64,000 nucleotides of DNA from Streptomyces kurssanovii (GCF_014649695.1 NZ_BMTN01000003.1:372001-436000); one strand, 5' to 3'. Shown: positions 29,518 through 38,346, counted from the first letter of the stretch. Program-made: numbers and translations. The notes: generated by a model from the letters alone, not told the origin.

Positions 29518-29548
29518 GCGTTTCCCGTACCGGAGACGGGAAAAGAAC

Positions 29549-29590
29549 GAGGCTCTCCGTCCGTCCCTCGCAGGACCGACGGAGAGCCTC
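29549..29590 (-). terminator. Terminator of permease paralogue 3
   Basis: 13-bp perfect arms GAGGCTCTCCGTC and GACGGAGAGCCTC. On the minus strand the stem is followed by GTTCTTTTCCC, a fair U tract. Confidence 0.8.
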
Positions 29591-29628
29591 CCTTCTGACG
29601 CCACTCGGCCTGTGGCGTCGGGTGTCTC

Positions 29629-31110
29629 TCAGGCTCCGGAGACCGGCTCGACCTCTTCGTCACGGGCAGCCGCGACGGGCGCGGCGGCGGGCCGCGGGGA
29701 GAGCTTCTCGCGGGTCACGGCGATCGCGACCACCACCGCGGCGACGGCGATCGAGAGCAGCGCGACCTGACGGTTGGCGTCGTCGACGACCATGTAGACG
29801 AGCACGAAGGTGATCATCGCGGCGGTCGCCCAGGTGAGGTACGGGAAGAGCCACATCTTCACCGTCAGCTTCTCCGGCGCCTCGCGCAGCAGGATGCCGC
29901 GCATCCGCAGCTGGGTGAAGCAGATCACCAGCCAGACGAACAGCGCCACGGCGCCGGACGAGTTGAGCAGGAACAGGAAGACCGTGTCCTTGAAGGCGTA
30001 GTTGAAGTACACGGCGGCGAAGCCGAAGACCACAGAGGCCAGGATGGCCGCCGTCGGCACACCCTTGGCGTTGACCTTGGCGAACGCCTTGGGCGCGTCA
30101 CCGCGCTCACCGAGCGAGAAGGCCATGCGCGAGGCGGTGTAGAGGCCCGAGTTGAGGCAGGAGAGGACCGCCGTCAGGATGATCACATTCATGATCTGCC
30201 CGGCGTTGGCGATGCCGATGGAGTCCAGGGCGGCGACGTACGACCCCTTCTCCTCGATCGACTTGTCGTTCCACGGGAGCAGCGTCAGCACGACGAAGAT
30301 CGAGCCGAGGTAGAAGAAGCCCACGCGCCAGATCACCGAGTTGGTGGCCTTGGTGACCGCGCGCCGCGGGTTCTCCGACTCGCCGGCCGCCAGAGTGACG
30401 ATCTCGCTGCCCATGAAGGAGAAGACGACCAGCAGCACACCGGCGAGGATCGCGCCGGCGCCGTTCGGCATGAAGCCGCCCGCGTCGGTCAGATGGGCGA
30501 GGCCCGCCCCGGGGTTGTCGGAACCCGGGAGCACACCGAAGACGGCCAGCAGACCGACGATGACGAACGCGCCGATGGCGACGACCTTGATGCCGGCGAA
30601 CCAGAATTCGAACTCGCCGTAGGAGGAGACGGAGACCAGGTTGGTGGCCGTCAGCACGACCATGACGATCAGCGCCCATCCCCACTGCGGCACCGCCGGC
30701 ATCCAGCCTTCCAGGATCTCGGCGCCGGCCGTGGCCTCCACGGCCAGCACGACGACCCAGAAGAACCAGTAGAGCCAGCCGATGGAGAAGCCTGCCCAGC
30801 GCCCGAGCGCGCGGTCGGCGTAGGCGGAGAAGGACCCGGAGTTCGGGCTCGCCGCGGCCATCTCGCCCAGCATCCGCATCACGAAGACCACCAGCATGCC
30901 CACGAGCGCGTAGGACAGCAGGATCGCCGGGCCGGCCGCGGCTATGCCGGAGCTCGATCCGACGAACAGGCCGGCGCCGATCACACCGCCGATGGCGATC
31001 ATGGAAAGGTGGCGGTTCTTGAGACCGGCCTTGAGACCGTCGGGGGAAGGCGACTGTCCCGGGGTGCCGGGCATCTCGCCTTCCTTTGTGAGGGTCGACT
31101 GCGACGTCAT
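29629..31110 (-). CDS. Amino-acid permease (APC superfamily), paralogue 3
   Basis: A 493-residue, twelve-helix permease of the same family as the two at 25662 and 27178: GLKNRHLSMIAIGGVIGAGLFVGSSSG at TM1, GEMAAASPNSGSFSAYADRALGRWAGF, SYGEFEFWFAGIKVVAIGAFV and GSEIVTLAAGESENPRRAV. Its extracytoplasmic and C-terminal parts differ most (a longer N-terminal tail, and a C-terminal extension ending EEVEPVSGA). The start is ATG at 31110, with AAGGA 7 nt upstream. It diverges from rpiB over a 169-nt region that holds short direct repeats. Substrate not assignable. Confidence 0.93.
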   Translation of the reverse strand: MTSQSTLTKEGEMPGTPGQSPSPDGLKAGLKNRHLSMIAIGGVIGAGLFVGSSSGIAAAGPAILLSYALVGMLVVFVMRMLGEMAAASPNSGSFSAYADRALGRWAGFSIGWLYWFFWVVVLAVEATAGAEILEGWMPAVPQWGWALIVMVVLTATNLVSVSSYGEFEFWFAGIKVVAIGAFVIVGLLAVFGVLPGSDNPGAGLAHLTDAGGFMPNGAGAILAGVLLVVFSFMGSEIVTLAAGESENPRRAVTKATNSVIWRVGFFYLGSIFVVLTLLPWNDKSIEEKGSYVAALDSIGIANAGQIMNVIILTAVLSCLNSGLYTASRMAFSLGERGDAPKAFAKVNAKGVPTAAILASVVFGFAAVYFNYAFKDTVFLFLLNSSGAVALFVWLVICFTQLRMRGILLREAPEKLTVKMWLFPYLTWATAAMITFVLVYMVVDDANRQVALLSIAVAAVVVAIAVTREKLSPRPAAAPVAAARDEEVEPVSGA

Positions 31111-31164
31111 GGACGAATCCTTATGTCTTGGTGCCGCTCGGGTTACGAACTTGGGAATTAGAAC

Positions 31165-31182
31165 CCAGTACGTGCCAGTACG
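31165..31182. promoter_or_regulatory. CCAGTACG direct repeats in a divergent promoter region
   Basis: Two CCAGTACG copies spaced 10 bp (one helical turn) between the permease and rpiB starts, next to an imperfect dyad ACTTGGG...CCCAGT at 31149-31169. They could be an operator; no known consensus was recognised. Confidence 0.3.
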
Positions 31183-31279
31183 GAAGGGTCGAATCCGTTT
31201 CGTTGCACTCATCACTCCGGCGCGCCCCGAGCACGGCCCCGCGCCGGACCGCGCCTTCCCCCCATGCCACACTCGAACC

Positions 31280-31768
31280 ATGCGCGTGTACCTCGGCTCG
31301 GACCATGCCGGCTTCGAACTCAAGAACCACCTCGTCGAGTGGCTCAAGGCCCATGGCCACGAGCCCGTGGACTGCGGTCCCCACATCTACGACGCCCAGG
31401 ACGACTACCCGCCGTTCTGCCTGCGTGCCGCCGAGCGGACGGTCGCGGACGAGGGCAGCCTCGGCATCGTGATCGGCGGCTCGGGCAACGGCGAGCAGAT
31501 CGCCGCCAACAAGGTCGAGGGCGTGCGTGCCGCGCTCGCCTGGAGCGAGCAGACCGCCGCGCTCGGCCGTGAGCACAACAACGCCAACGTCGTGGCCATC
31601 GGCGGGCGGATGCACACCCTCGAGGAGTCGACGAAGTTCGTCGAGATCTTCCTCAGCACCCCGTACTCGGGTGAGGAGCGTCACACCCGCCGCATCGAGA
31701 TGCTCTCCGCGTACGAGACCACCGGCGAGCTGCCCCCGATCCCGGCCCACCACCCGCAGCAGGGCTGA
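31280..31768 (+). CDS. rpiB: Ribose-5-phosphate isomerase B
   Basis: Interconverts ribose 5-phosphate and ribulose 5-phosphate in the pentose phosphate pathway. The 162-residue product starts MRVYLGSDHAGFELKNHL, the RpiB/LacAB signature (D8-H9 substrate contacts), and continues with DYPPFCLRAAERTV, GIVIGGSGNGEQIAANKVEGVRAAL and HNNANVVAIGGRM. The catalytic region GGSGNGE has Ser at the position where many RpiB have Cys, as in other actinobacterial enzymes. Longer upstream frames have no family support. The Fpg/Nei gene follows 82 nt downstream. Confidence 0.95.
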   Translation: MRVYLGSDHAGFELKNHLVEWLKAHGHEPVDCGPHIYDAQDDYPPFCLRAAERTVADEGSLGIVIGGSGNGEQIAANKVEGVRAALAWSEQTAALGREHNNANVVAIGGRMHTLEESTKFVEIFLSTPYSGEERHTRRIEMLSAYETTGELPPIPAHHPQQG

Positions 31769-31795
31769 ACCCCCGCGCCCCGCATCCGCTTCCGT

Positions 31796-31822
31796 GTGCC
31801 GCCGGGTCCGTCCCGGCGGCAC
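31796..31822 (+). terminator. Hairpin between rpiB and the Fpg/Nei gene
   Basis: Perfect 11-bp stem GTGCCGCCGGG/CCCGGCGGCAC with loop TCCGT, ending 28 nt before the next ATG. It may terminate or attenuate rpiB transcription. Confidence 0.55.
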
Positions 31823-31850
31823 CGTCATGCCGTCCAGGAGGACCGACCCC

Positions 31851-32660
31851 ATGCCCGAGGGGCACACGATCCACCGCCTCGCGGAGGACCACCTCCACCG
31901 ATTCGCGGGGTGGAACGTCCGGGTCAGCAGCCCCCAGGGCAAGTTCTCCGACAGCGCCGCGCTCCTCGACGGCCGGGTGCTCGACGGCGCCGACGCGCAC
32001 GGCAAGCATCTGTTCCTCGGCTTCGAGGACATCGGCTGGATCCACATCCACCTCGGCCTGTTCGGCAAGCTCGGCTTCGGCACGGCCCCGGCGCCGCCGC
32101 CGACCGACACGGTCCGCCTGCGCGTCCTGAACGAGGACCACTACGCCGACCTGCGCGGCCCGACCACCTGCGCGCTGATCACCGAACCCGAGAAGCGGGC
32201 GATACACGACCGGCTCGGCCCCGACCCGCTCAGGCCGTCCGACGACCCGGACCGGGCGTGGACGCGGATCTCCCGTTCCCGCACGACGATCGCCGCGCTC
32301 CTGATGGACCAGAAGATCATCGCGGGCGTCGGCAACGTCTACCGCGCGGAGGTCCTCTTCCGCCACGGCATCGACCCCTACCGGGCCGGCAAGGACCTCA
32401 CACGCCGCCAATGGGACGCCATCTGGGAGGACCTGGCCGCGCTGATGCGCGAGGGCGTCCGCAACAACCGCATCGACACCGTCCGCCCGGAACACACTCC
32501 GGAGGCGATGGGCCGCGCACCGCGTGTGGACGACCACGGCGGCGAGGTCTACGTGTACCGCCGGGCGAACATGCCCTGCCACCTCTGCGCCACGCAGATC
32601 CGCACGGCGCCCCTCGCGGCCCGCAACCTCTTCTGGTGCCCCACCTGCCAGGCAACTTGA
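31851..32660 (+). CDS. Fpg/Nei-family DNA glycosylase
   Basis: Base-excision repair glycosylase/AP lyase of 269 residues. The start MPEGH, with AGGAGG 9 nt upstream, exposes the catalytic N-terminal Pro2 and Glu3 after Met removal. The H2TH region has MDQKIIAGVGNVYRAEVLFRHGIDP (about 163-187), and a C-terminal zinc finger has CHLC-x16-CPTC (about 244-267). The MPEGHTIHRLA opening is that of endonuclease VIII-type (Nei) actinobacterial enzymes rather than MutM, so oxidised pyrimidines are the likely substrates. It sits downstream of rpiB, facing the Eis-like acetyltransferase gene across a dispersed repeat. Confidence 0.94.
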   Translation: MPEGHTIHRLAEDHLHRFAGWNVRVSSPQGKFSDSAALLDGRVLDGADAHGKHLFLGFEDIGWIHIHLGLFGKLGFGTAPAPPPTDTVRLRVLNEDHYADLRGPTTCALITEPEKRAIHDRLGPDPLRPSDDPDRAWTRISRSRTTIAALLMDQKIIAGVGNVYRAEVLFRHGIDPYRAGKDLTRRQWDAIWEDLAALMREGVRNNRIDTVRPEHTPEAMGRAPRVDDHGGEVYVYRRANMPCHLCATQIRTAPLAARNLFWCPTCQAT

Positions 32661-32667
32661 GCCCCGC

Positions 32668-32732
32668 CGGCGATCGAGGCGCGGGAGTCCGGGGGCGGAG
32701 CCCCGGTTACGGGAAGGGGCGGGGAGGGGAAC
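32668..32732. repeat. Dispersed GC-rich intergenic repeat, copy 2
   Basis: Starts CGGCGATCGAGGCGCGGG like copy 1 and continues into a 24-nt block (CCCCGGTTACGGG..., 32701-32724) that recurs exactly at 55790. Lies just after the Fpg/Nei stop. Confidence 0.65.
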
Positions 32733-32774
32733 GAGCCAGCCGCAGGCGCCCACGTCCCGCAGCGGTCACCCCCG

Positions 32775-34004
32775 CTAGAACCCGTGCGGCAGCCACGGCG
32801 CGACGTCGGAGCCGAACCCCACCGACGCCTCCGCCAGCGCACCTTCCCGCAGCTCCCGCACCCGCCCCGCCCCCGCCAGCGCCGACAGCGACACGCCCCC
32901 GAGATACGCCGCCCCCAACTCCCGTACGGACAGCGCCAGGTCCGCCTCGTCGCGGGTCCGCTCGCACGACGCGCCCTTCGCGTCGCCCGTCAGCCGCCAA
33001 CGGCCCGCGTTCCAGGGGCAGAACGCGTCGTCGACATCGAGCACCACGTCGACCGGCGCGGTGTAGCGCCGGGCCTCCAGCGCGGCCGCCACGTCGACCA
33101 GCCGGACGTGCAGCGAGTCCCGTACCCGAACGCCGCAGCGGCGGATGTCCGTGACCAGCTGGAGCAGCGGGTCGTCCACGGGACGGTTGCGGGACCGTAC
33201 GGTCGTCGTCAGGTCGATGCCGCACAGGAAGCGCCACAGCGCCGCGTACGCGACCGGGTCCAGTGCGTCGATGTGCCGTACGGAGATGGACCCCTCCGGG
33301 CCCGCCGCCGCCCAGTTCGGCTTGTTGTGGAAGCGGGCGTACCCCACGACCTGACCGTCCCGTTCCGCGAGTACGCACTGCATGGGGGAGGCGCCCTCCC
33401 GCTCGCTCGGCGGGTCCAGCAGCGGCAGCCGCTCCCAGCCCGGCCGGCGCGCGAGCATGCCGGGCCGTGTGCCGATCGTGCGCAGGTACACCTCCTCGCA
33501 CGCCTGAGCGCCCTCGGCGACGGGTACGAAGCGGAGCCGGACGTCGTCGGCGCCGGGCGGCGCCGCGATCCGGGTCCGCGAGGAGTCGATCTCGACGGAC
33601 ATCTGGTGGGTGGCGACCCCGTAACCGAACCGGCCGTAGATCTCCGGTTCGGAGGCCGTGAGCACGGCGAGCGGTTCGCCCCAGGAGCGGACGTCGTCGA
33701 GCTGGCGCCGCATCATCGCGGTGAGGATGCCGCGCCGCCGGTGGGTGGCCGCCACGCTGACCATGGTCACGCCGGCGGCGGGCACGAACGTGCCGCCCGG
33801 CGCGGACACGGAGAAGGTGAACGCCCCCGCGGTGCCGACGCAGTCGTCGCCGTCCCAGACGCCGATGGAGCGTTCGGTCTCCGTCAGGTCCGCCCAGAGT
33901 TCGCGCTCCGGCCGGGTCTCGGGAACGCCGCCGAAGGCGAGCTCCAGACTCCGGTACCACCGGTCCCACTCGGACTGTCGCAGCACCCGCAGATCTGTGG
34001 TCAT
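32775..34004 (-). CDS. Eis-like GNAT-family N-acetyltransferase
   Basis: A 409-residue acetyl-CoA-dependent acyltransferase with the tripartite Eis architecture: N-terminal GNAT (about 1-140) with acetyl-CoA-binding VSVAATHRRRGILTAMM, a second GNAT-like domain, and a C-terminal SCP2-like domain. Eis relatives acetylate aminoglycosides and lysines; the free C-terminus (GFGSDVAPWLPHGF) is where Eis places its catalytic carboxylate. The substrate here is unknown. It diverges from the SpoIIE-type phosphatase across about 106 nt. Confidence 0.9.
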   Translation of the reverse strand: MTTDLRVLRQSEWDRWYRSLELAFGGVPETRPERELWADLTETERSIGVWDGDDCVGTAGAFTFSVSAPGGTFVPAAGVTMVSVAATHRRRGILTAMMRRQLDDVRSWGEPLAVLTASEPEIYGRFGYGVATHQMSVEIDSSRTRIAAPPGADDVRLRFVPVAEGAQACEEVYLRTIGTRPGMLARRPGWERLPLLDPPSEREGASPMQCVLAERDGQVVGYARFHNKPNWAAAGPEGSISVRHIDALDPVAYAALWRFLCGIDLTTTVRSRNRPVDDPLLQLVTDIRRCGVRVRDSLHVRLVDVAAALEARRYTAPVDVVLDVDDAFCPWNAGRWRLTGDAKGASCERTRDEADLALSVRELGAAYLGGVSLSALAGAGRVRELREGALAEASVGFGSDVAPWLPHGF

Positions 34005-34110
34005 ATGCCATCCCTACCAGCCGCGCGCGGCCCGTCGCGACCCGATTTCGAACGCAATGTCGTGGGGGTCCCCTGCACGCCGGGGCGGCGGGTGGATAGG
34101 GTCCACGGCA

Positions 34111-35256
34111 ATGGCCCGTGGCTCTGCAGCAGACTCGTCCACGGCCCGGTTGCGGAAAGCGGTGCACCGGGCGCGTATCGCGCTGCGCAAGTCCGGGGTC
34201 GACTACTTCCGCGGCGACGGATCCGACCGGCTCGCCCTGGCCGGACTGCTGCTGACCGTCCCCGCGATCACCTGGGGCACGATCGCCGCGCCCGTGTGGT
34301 GTTCACCGGTGGCGTTGGTCCTGCCGATCGTGGCGGGCGGCCTGCTGTTGCGGCCGGCCAGTCTGCTCGGCCTCTACGCGGGCGCGGCCGCGGCGCTCAT
34401 CGTGGAGTCCATAGCGCTCGGTCCGTACACGGACGGCCCGGCGAGGGTCACCCCCGGCACCGTGCTGGTCGTCGCGGCGTGCGGCATGTTCGGCCTGCTG
34501 ATCGCCCAGTTCCGGGCCCGGGTCGGCGTGCCGTGGCGGCGCGGCGGCACCATGCTCTTCGACCTGCGCGAACGCATCCGGGTGCAGAGTGCCCTGCCGC
34601 GGCTGCCGAAAGGCTGGCACCAGGAGATGGCGCTGCGCCCGGCCGGCGGCCAGTCGTTCTCCGGCGACTTCGTGGTCGCCGCCCGCACCAACGGCGGCCG
34701 CACCCTGGAGGTCGTCCTCACGGACGTGTCCGGCAAGGGGATGGACGCGGGGTCGCGGGCGCTGCTGCTGTCCGGTGCGTTCGGCGGCCTGCTGGGTTCC
34801 CTGCCGCCGCACGGCTTCCTTCCCGCGGCCAACGGCTATCTCCTGCGGCAGGACTGGGACGAGGGCTTCGCCACGTCCATCCACCTCGTGCTCGATCTCG
34901 ACTCCGGCGACTACGAGCTGCTGTCCGCGGGACATCTGCCCGCGCTCCAGCTCCACGCGGGCAGCGGCCGCTGGGAGGAGATGGCCGCGGAAGGCCCGCT
35001 CCTCGGTGTGTACGACGCGGCCCAGTTCGACCCGGTCAAGGGCTCACTGCGCCCCGGCGACGTGCTGATGCTGTTCACCGACGGTCTCGTGGAGGCCTCG
35101 GGCCGGGACATCAGCGAGGGCATCGACCGGCTGACCGGCGAGGCGGACCGCTATGTGGCCGCCGGATTCGAGGGTGCGGCCTGGCATCTGATCGAGGCCG
35201 TCGCCAAGGACGTCAACGACGACCGGGCGCTGCTGCTGCTGTGCCGCCAGGCGTGA
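34111..35256 (+). CDS. Membrane-anchored SpoIIE-type (PP2C) protein phosphatase
   Basis: Serine phosphatase probably acting on an anti-sigma-factor antagonist in partner-switching control. The 381-residue product has three hydrophobic helices between about 38 and 125, then a SpoIIE/PP2C domain (about 160-381) with FSGDFVVAAR, VLTDVSGKGMDAG (metal-binding Asp), LSAGHLPALQLHAG and LMLFTDGLVEASG. No sensor (PAS/GAF) domain is present. The ATG follows GTCCACGGCA without a strong ribosome binding site; earlier in-frame codons exist but would overlap the divergent gene. No anti-sigma partner is adjacent. Confidence 0.9.
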   Translation: MARGSAADSSTARLRKAVHRARIALRKSGVDYFRGDGSDRLALAGLLLTVPAITWGTIAAPVWCSPVALVLPIVAGGLLLRPASLLGLYAGAAAALIVESIALGPYTDGPARVTPGTVLVVAACGMFGLLIAQFRARVGVPWRRGGTMLFDLRERIRVQSALPRLPKGWHQEMALRPAGGQSFSGDFVVAARTNGGRTLEVVLTDVSGKGMDAGSRALLLSGAFGGLLGSLPPHGFLPAANGYLLRQDWDEGFATSIHLVLDLDSGDYELLSAGHLPALQLHAGSGRWEEMAAEGPLLGVYDAAQFDPVKGSLRPGDVLMLFTDGLVEASGRDISEGIDRLTGEADRYVAAGFEGAAWHLIEAVAKDVNDDRALLLLCRQA

Positions 35257-35334
35257 GCACGACCGGGCCGCTCCCATGACGTGAGCGTGCGCCGGGCCCT
35301 CATGACGGCGTTCCCTGACGCGTACAGTCGTGCC

Positions 35335-35808
35335 ATGTCCGAGCAGATGCTGACCCTGGCCGAGGTCGAGGCGACCGCCCGCGAGGCCCATGCCGCCCAG
35401 CGGGACAAGGCGGGACGGCCCTACGTGGAACACATCGCGGCCGTCGCCGGGGGCGTACGCGCCCGGGGCGGGAACGAGGACCAGATCGCTGCGGGCTGGC
35501 TCCATGACGCGGTCGAGGACGGCGTGTTGAGCCGCGAATGGCTCGAACAGGCAGCGCTGCCACGGCCCGTGAAGGACATGGTTCTCGCGCTCACCAAGAG
35601 CGGGGGCGAGGACCTGGAGACGTACACCCGGCGCATCCTGGCGACTCCCGGCGCGCTGCTGGTCAAGCAGGCCGACCTGGCCCACAACGCCGACCCCGCG
35701 CGGCTGGCCCTGCTCGACGAGGCGACGCGGAACAGGCTGACGGAGAAATACGCCAGGACCCGCGAACTGCTCGGCCTGACGGCCGAAAAGGGGCAGAAGG
35801 CCGGCTGA
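35335..35808 (+). CDS. HD-domain protein (RelA/SpoT hydrolase-like)
   Basis: A 157-residue metal-dependent phosphohydrolase-type protein consisting of a single HD domain. Metal ligands are visible in the order H (PYVEHIAAVAG), HD (GWLHDAVED) and D (LLVKQADLAHNAD), the same order as the hydrolase part of RelA/SpoT and small alarmone hydrolases (Mesh1/SAH type), though the synthetase half is absent. It may hydrolyse (p)ppGpp or another nucleotide. The start is uncertain, since codons at 35281 and 35302 are possible and no strong ribosome binding site is visible. A short stem overlaps its stop codon. Confidence 0.82.
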   Translation: MSEQMLTLAEVEATAREAHAAQRDKAGRPYVEHIAAVAGGVRARGGNEDQIAAGWLHDAVEDGVLSREWLEQAALPRPVKDMVLALTKSGGEDLETYTRRILATPGALLVKQADLAHNADPARLALLDEATRNRLTEKYARTRELLGLTAEKGQKAG

Positions 35809-35846
35809 GAGCCGGCCGCCTGCCCCCGGCGGGTCGTTCGGGGCCG

Positions 35847-37013
35847 TTACCGGCGCGGCCCCGCCTCCGCCGCGTCCTGGCGGAACGCCCACTTCATCTC
35901 GGGCTCCGTGACGCACTTCAGCGCCCGGCGCACCGGCGGAGAGCACAGCAGGGTCACCATGCCCGTCGCGCAGATCGTCACCACGACCAGACCGACCGGG
36001 CTGCCGAGCCACTTCTGGCTCTCGAACAGCCCCCAGTAGTCACCGGCCTTGACGACGAAGCCGTGCAGCAGATAGCCGCTGATGGTCCCGGTGCCCAGCA
36101 CCGTGAACCACGCCCGGCGACCGGGCACCAGCGCGAGGAACGCCGCGCTCAGCAGCACCGCGCACCCGAAGAACGCGACGATCACCACGAGCCCCGACCA
36201 CCACGGCCACCCCAGGTCCTGCACGCTGCTGGAGCGGTAGAACCAGCCGAGGTTCATCCGGGGCGCCACCCAGTACGCGAAGACGAGCGTCACGGCGAAG
36301 AACGGAACGGCCAGCAGCCGCACCTGGCGCCGGCGCAGCATCTGGAAGTGCTCGGGCTTCAGGCACAGGCCCAGCACGAAGAACGGCAGGAACTGCAGCA
36401 CGCGCGCGAGATTGAGGTCCGCCCCGATGTTCGGGGTGAGAGTGGCCAGCGCGCCGATGGCCAGCGCGATCGGCAGCGGCCACCGCACGATCCGCCACAG
36501 CGGGGTGGTGAGCCGCCAGATGAACAGCGCGGCCAGGAACCACGTCAGGTAGTACGGGTCGAGCAGGCTGATGGGATGGGACGGATCGTCGTTCCCGTAC
36601 CGGGCGAAGAGGGAGTAGGCCACCTCGAAGACGACGTACGGCAGTGCGATGCCGGTGAGCAGTCGTCTCAGCTGATGCGGCTTGCCCTGGTAACTCCGGG
36701 AGAAGTAGCCGGAGACGAGGATGAAGGCCGGCATGTGGAAGGTGTAGATCACCATGTACAGGGCACGCGCAGCCCTGCTGCCCTCCATCACCGGCTCCCA
36801 GGCGTGGGCCACGGCCACCAGCACGATGGCCAGATACTTCGCGTTGTCGAAGTAGGCGTCCCGTCCGGTGGCCTTGGGAGCCGTCCGCAGAGCGGACTTC
36901 AGGCCACTCGTGGCAGGGGCGAGAGCGGTCGCCGCCCGGGTCGTCGTGGTGGTCTCGGGCTCCTTGACCTCGGGTGCCGGAGCCCTCTCGTATCCATGCG
37001 CAGCGTGGAACAT
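35847..37013 (-). CDS. Acyltransferase family 3 membrane protein
   Basis: A 388-residue integral membrane acyltransferase (acyltransferase 3/OafA-like fold). After a cytoplasmic tail of about 50 residues come DAYFDNAKYLAIVLVAVAHAWEP, where the catalytic-type His lies in the first helix, then about ten transmembrane segments, with IYTFHMPAFILVSGYFSRS as the second family motif. The acyl acceptor (surface glycan, lipid or metabolite) is not known. It is leftward with a 424-nt gene-free region upstream. Confidence 0.88.
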   Translation of the reverse strand: MFHAAHGYERAPAPEVKEPETTTTTRAATALAPATSGLKSALRTAPKATGRDAYFDNAKYLAIVLVAVAHAWEPVMEGSRAARALYMVIYTFHMPAFILVSGYFSRSYQGKPHQLRRLLTGIALPYVVFEVAYSLFARYGNDDPSHPISLLDPYYLTWFLAALFIWRLTTPLWRIVRWPLPIALAIGALATLTPNIGADLNLARVLQFLPFFVLGLCLKPEHFQMLRRRQVRLLAVPFFAVTLVFAYWVAPRMNLGWFYRSSSVQDLGWPWWSGLVVIVAFFGCAVLLSAAFLALVPGRRAWFTVLGTGTISGYLLHGFVVKAGDYWGLFESQKWLGSPVGLVVVTICATGMVTLLCSPPVRRALKCVTEPEMKWAFRQDAAEAGPRR

Positions 37014-37437
37014 TCAAGGCACCCTAGCCGCGCCTATTCGATTTCGTAAAACACGCAGGGCACCTGCCCTATTCGAATCTGACACGGGCACCAACAGGCC
37101 CGTATGCCCTAGTTAATCCCTCTTAAACGGGGCATATCGCCCGTGTTGGCCGGTGGAGTGAATTACCTCACGAAGAGGCTTCGAATTTCTCGTGACCAAA
37201 GTGTGGGGGCAGTGAAACGATCACGTTGAATTCCTTCTCGCATTTCACTCGCCCGGCCGCGTCCACGCGGCCGCCTCCCGGGCACCGTCGAGAGCGGGTT
37301 GGCGTGATCTTGTCCAGGACGGTTCGTCATCGGGCAACAGGGGCAGGGGGGTTGGTGGCACGATGGTGCGGGCGGGAGTGTGCTGGGCCGTGCGCTCCCG
37401 GGCCGGCAAGGCGGACCGACCGAGGGTGTGATCAGTT
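37014..37437. promoter_or_regulatory. Divergent AT-richer intergenic region with an imperfect dyad
   Basis: No gene recognised between the divergent acyltransferase and the 64-residue membrane protein. The part 37020-37260 is unusually AT-rich for this genome. A long imperfect inverted repeat (arms near 37091-37109 and 37130-37149, CCAACA...ATGCCC against GGGCAT...TGTTGG) surrounds an AT-rich centre AGTTAATCCCTCTTAAAC. It is a plausible regulator-binding or promoter region. Confidence 0.45.
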
Positions 37438-37632
37438 GTGGCCATTTCACTGTCAGTGGTGCTTCTGTTGGCGATCGTCCTCGTGGTGCTGATCCGCGGC
37501 GGCTCCATCAAGGCCGGGCCCGCGATCGTGGCGGTCCTCTTCGGCTTCTTCCTCGCCTCGACGGGCATGGCCCCGTCGATCAACAGATTCATGAACTCGA
37601 TAGCCGAGACGATCAATCAGATCAGCTTCTGA
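37438..37632 (+). CDS. Small hydrophobic membrane protein of unknown function
   Basis: A 64-residue product from a GTG start. It has two hydrophobic helices (about 4-19 and 27-45) joined by a short IRGGSIKAG turn, then an amphipathic tail RFMNSIAETINQISF. Its codon use matches the host. No domain is assigned; small two-helix proteins of this type recur in Streptomyces. It is not obviously part of an operon. Confidence 0.65.
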   Translation: MAISLSVVLLLAIVLVVLIRGGSIKAGPAIVAVLFGFFLASTGMAPSINRFMNSIAETINQISF

Positions 37633-37787
37633 GGCCCCCGCCGGACGCCTGCTCGCACGATCGGCTCTGCCCGGCCGACTTCGGAGATCACCTTCCGGGA
37701 GGCCGCGCCTCGCGCTGCTCTCCTCGCGCAACGACCTCGGGGCCGCCCGGTGAGTGATCATCGTGCGGTGTGCCGGTGCCGCTCCAC

Positions 37788-38210
37788 CTAATCTGCCGTG
37801 GTGCCCCAGTAACCGATCTCCGCAGGGTGACCATCACGGTAGATCACGGTGCAGTTAGCGCAGGCACGCCGAGGGAAGGGCAGCCGGTCGGACTCCATGG
37901 CAGCGAGCCACTCGGCACGGGTGGGCCGGCCGCCGGCACACCACACACGGATCTCCTCGTCGGTCAACGGCCGCATGAACGGGCCCCACTCGGTATGCGC
38001 GGGATCGACCAGGTGGACCTGGTCCAGCACGGTGGCGGTCCCACCCGTGAGGATGTACTCCATCCAGTCCTTGTCCTCCCACAGCTGCTCTATGGTGCGG
38101 CCACCGAAACCGTGGTTGTCCTTGGCCAACTCCGCCGCCTGGGCCTGCCGGAACGCTGCCGCCAGGTCATGCTGATACGGGCCCGTCTGCCACCACTGGT
38201 CGCCGCCCAT
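37788..38210 (-). CDS. Hypothetical protein next to tRNA-Gly
   Basis: A 140-residue soluble protein starting at an ATG preceded by GGGGGA. It is Trp- and acid-rich (MGGDQWWQTGPYQ, WEDKDWMEY, WGPFMRPLTDEEIRVW) with a C-terminal ACANCTVIYRDGHPAEIGYWG segment, where a CxxC-like pair (CANC) might bind metal although no second pair is present. No family was recognised. It lies on the minus strand between the small membrane protein and the tRNA-Gly gene, a position often used by acquired DNA, but there are no integrase genes or direct repeats. A longer frame upstream is unlikely. Confidence 0.6.
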   Translation of the reverse strand: MGGDQWWQTGPYQHDLAAAFRQAQAAELAKDNHGFGGRTIEQLWEDKDWMEYILTGGTATVLDQVHLVDPAHTEWGPFMRPLTDEEIRVWCAGGRPTRAEWLAAMESDRLPFPRRACANCTVIYRDGHPAEIGYWGTTAD

Positions 38211-38305
38211 TCCGATCCCCCATCCTTGCCGCTCGATCAACGGGAGCGTAAAGGCTCGCGCTGACAGGCAAGACCGGGCGCGGTCGGGTGATGATCCGAA
38301 ACGCA

Positions 38306-38346
38306 TCAGGGCCAGGCCGGAGGATGAACCTCCGGCCTGGCCCTGA
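38306..38346 (-). terminator. Terminator of tRNA-Gly
   Basis: Perfect 18-bp stem (TCAGGGCCAGGCCGGAGG and its complement) with loop ATGAA, 10 nt beyond the 3' end of the leftward tRNA-Gly. Confidence 0.8.
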
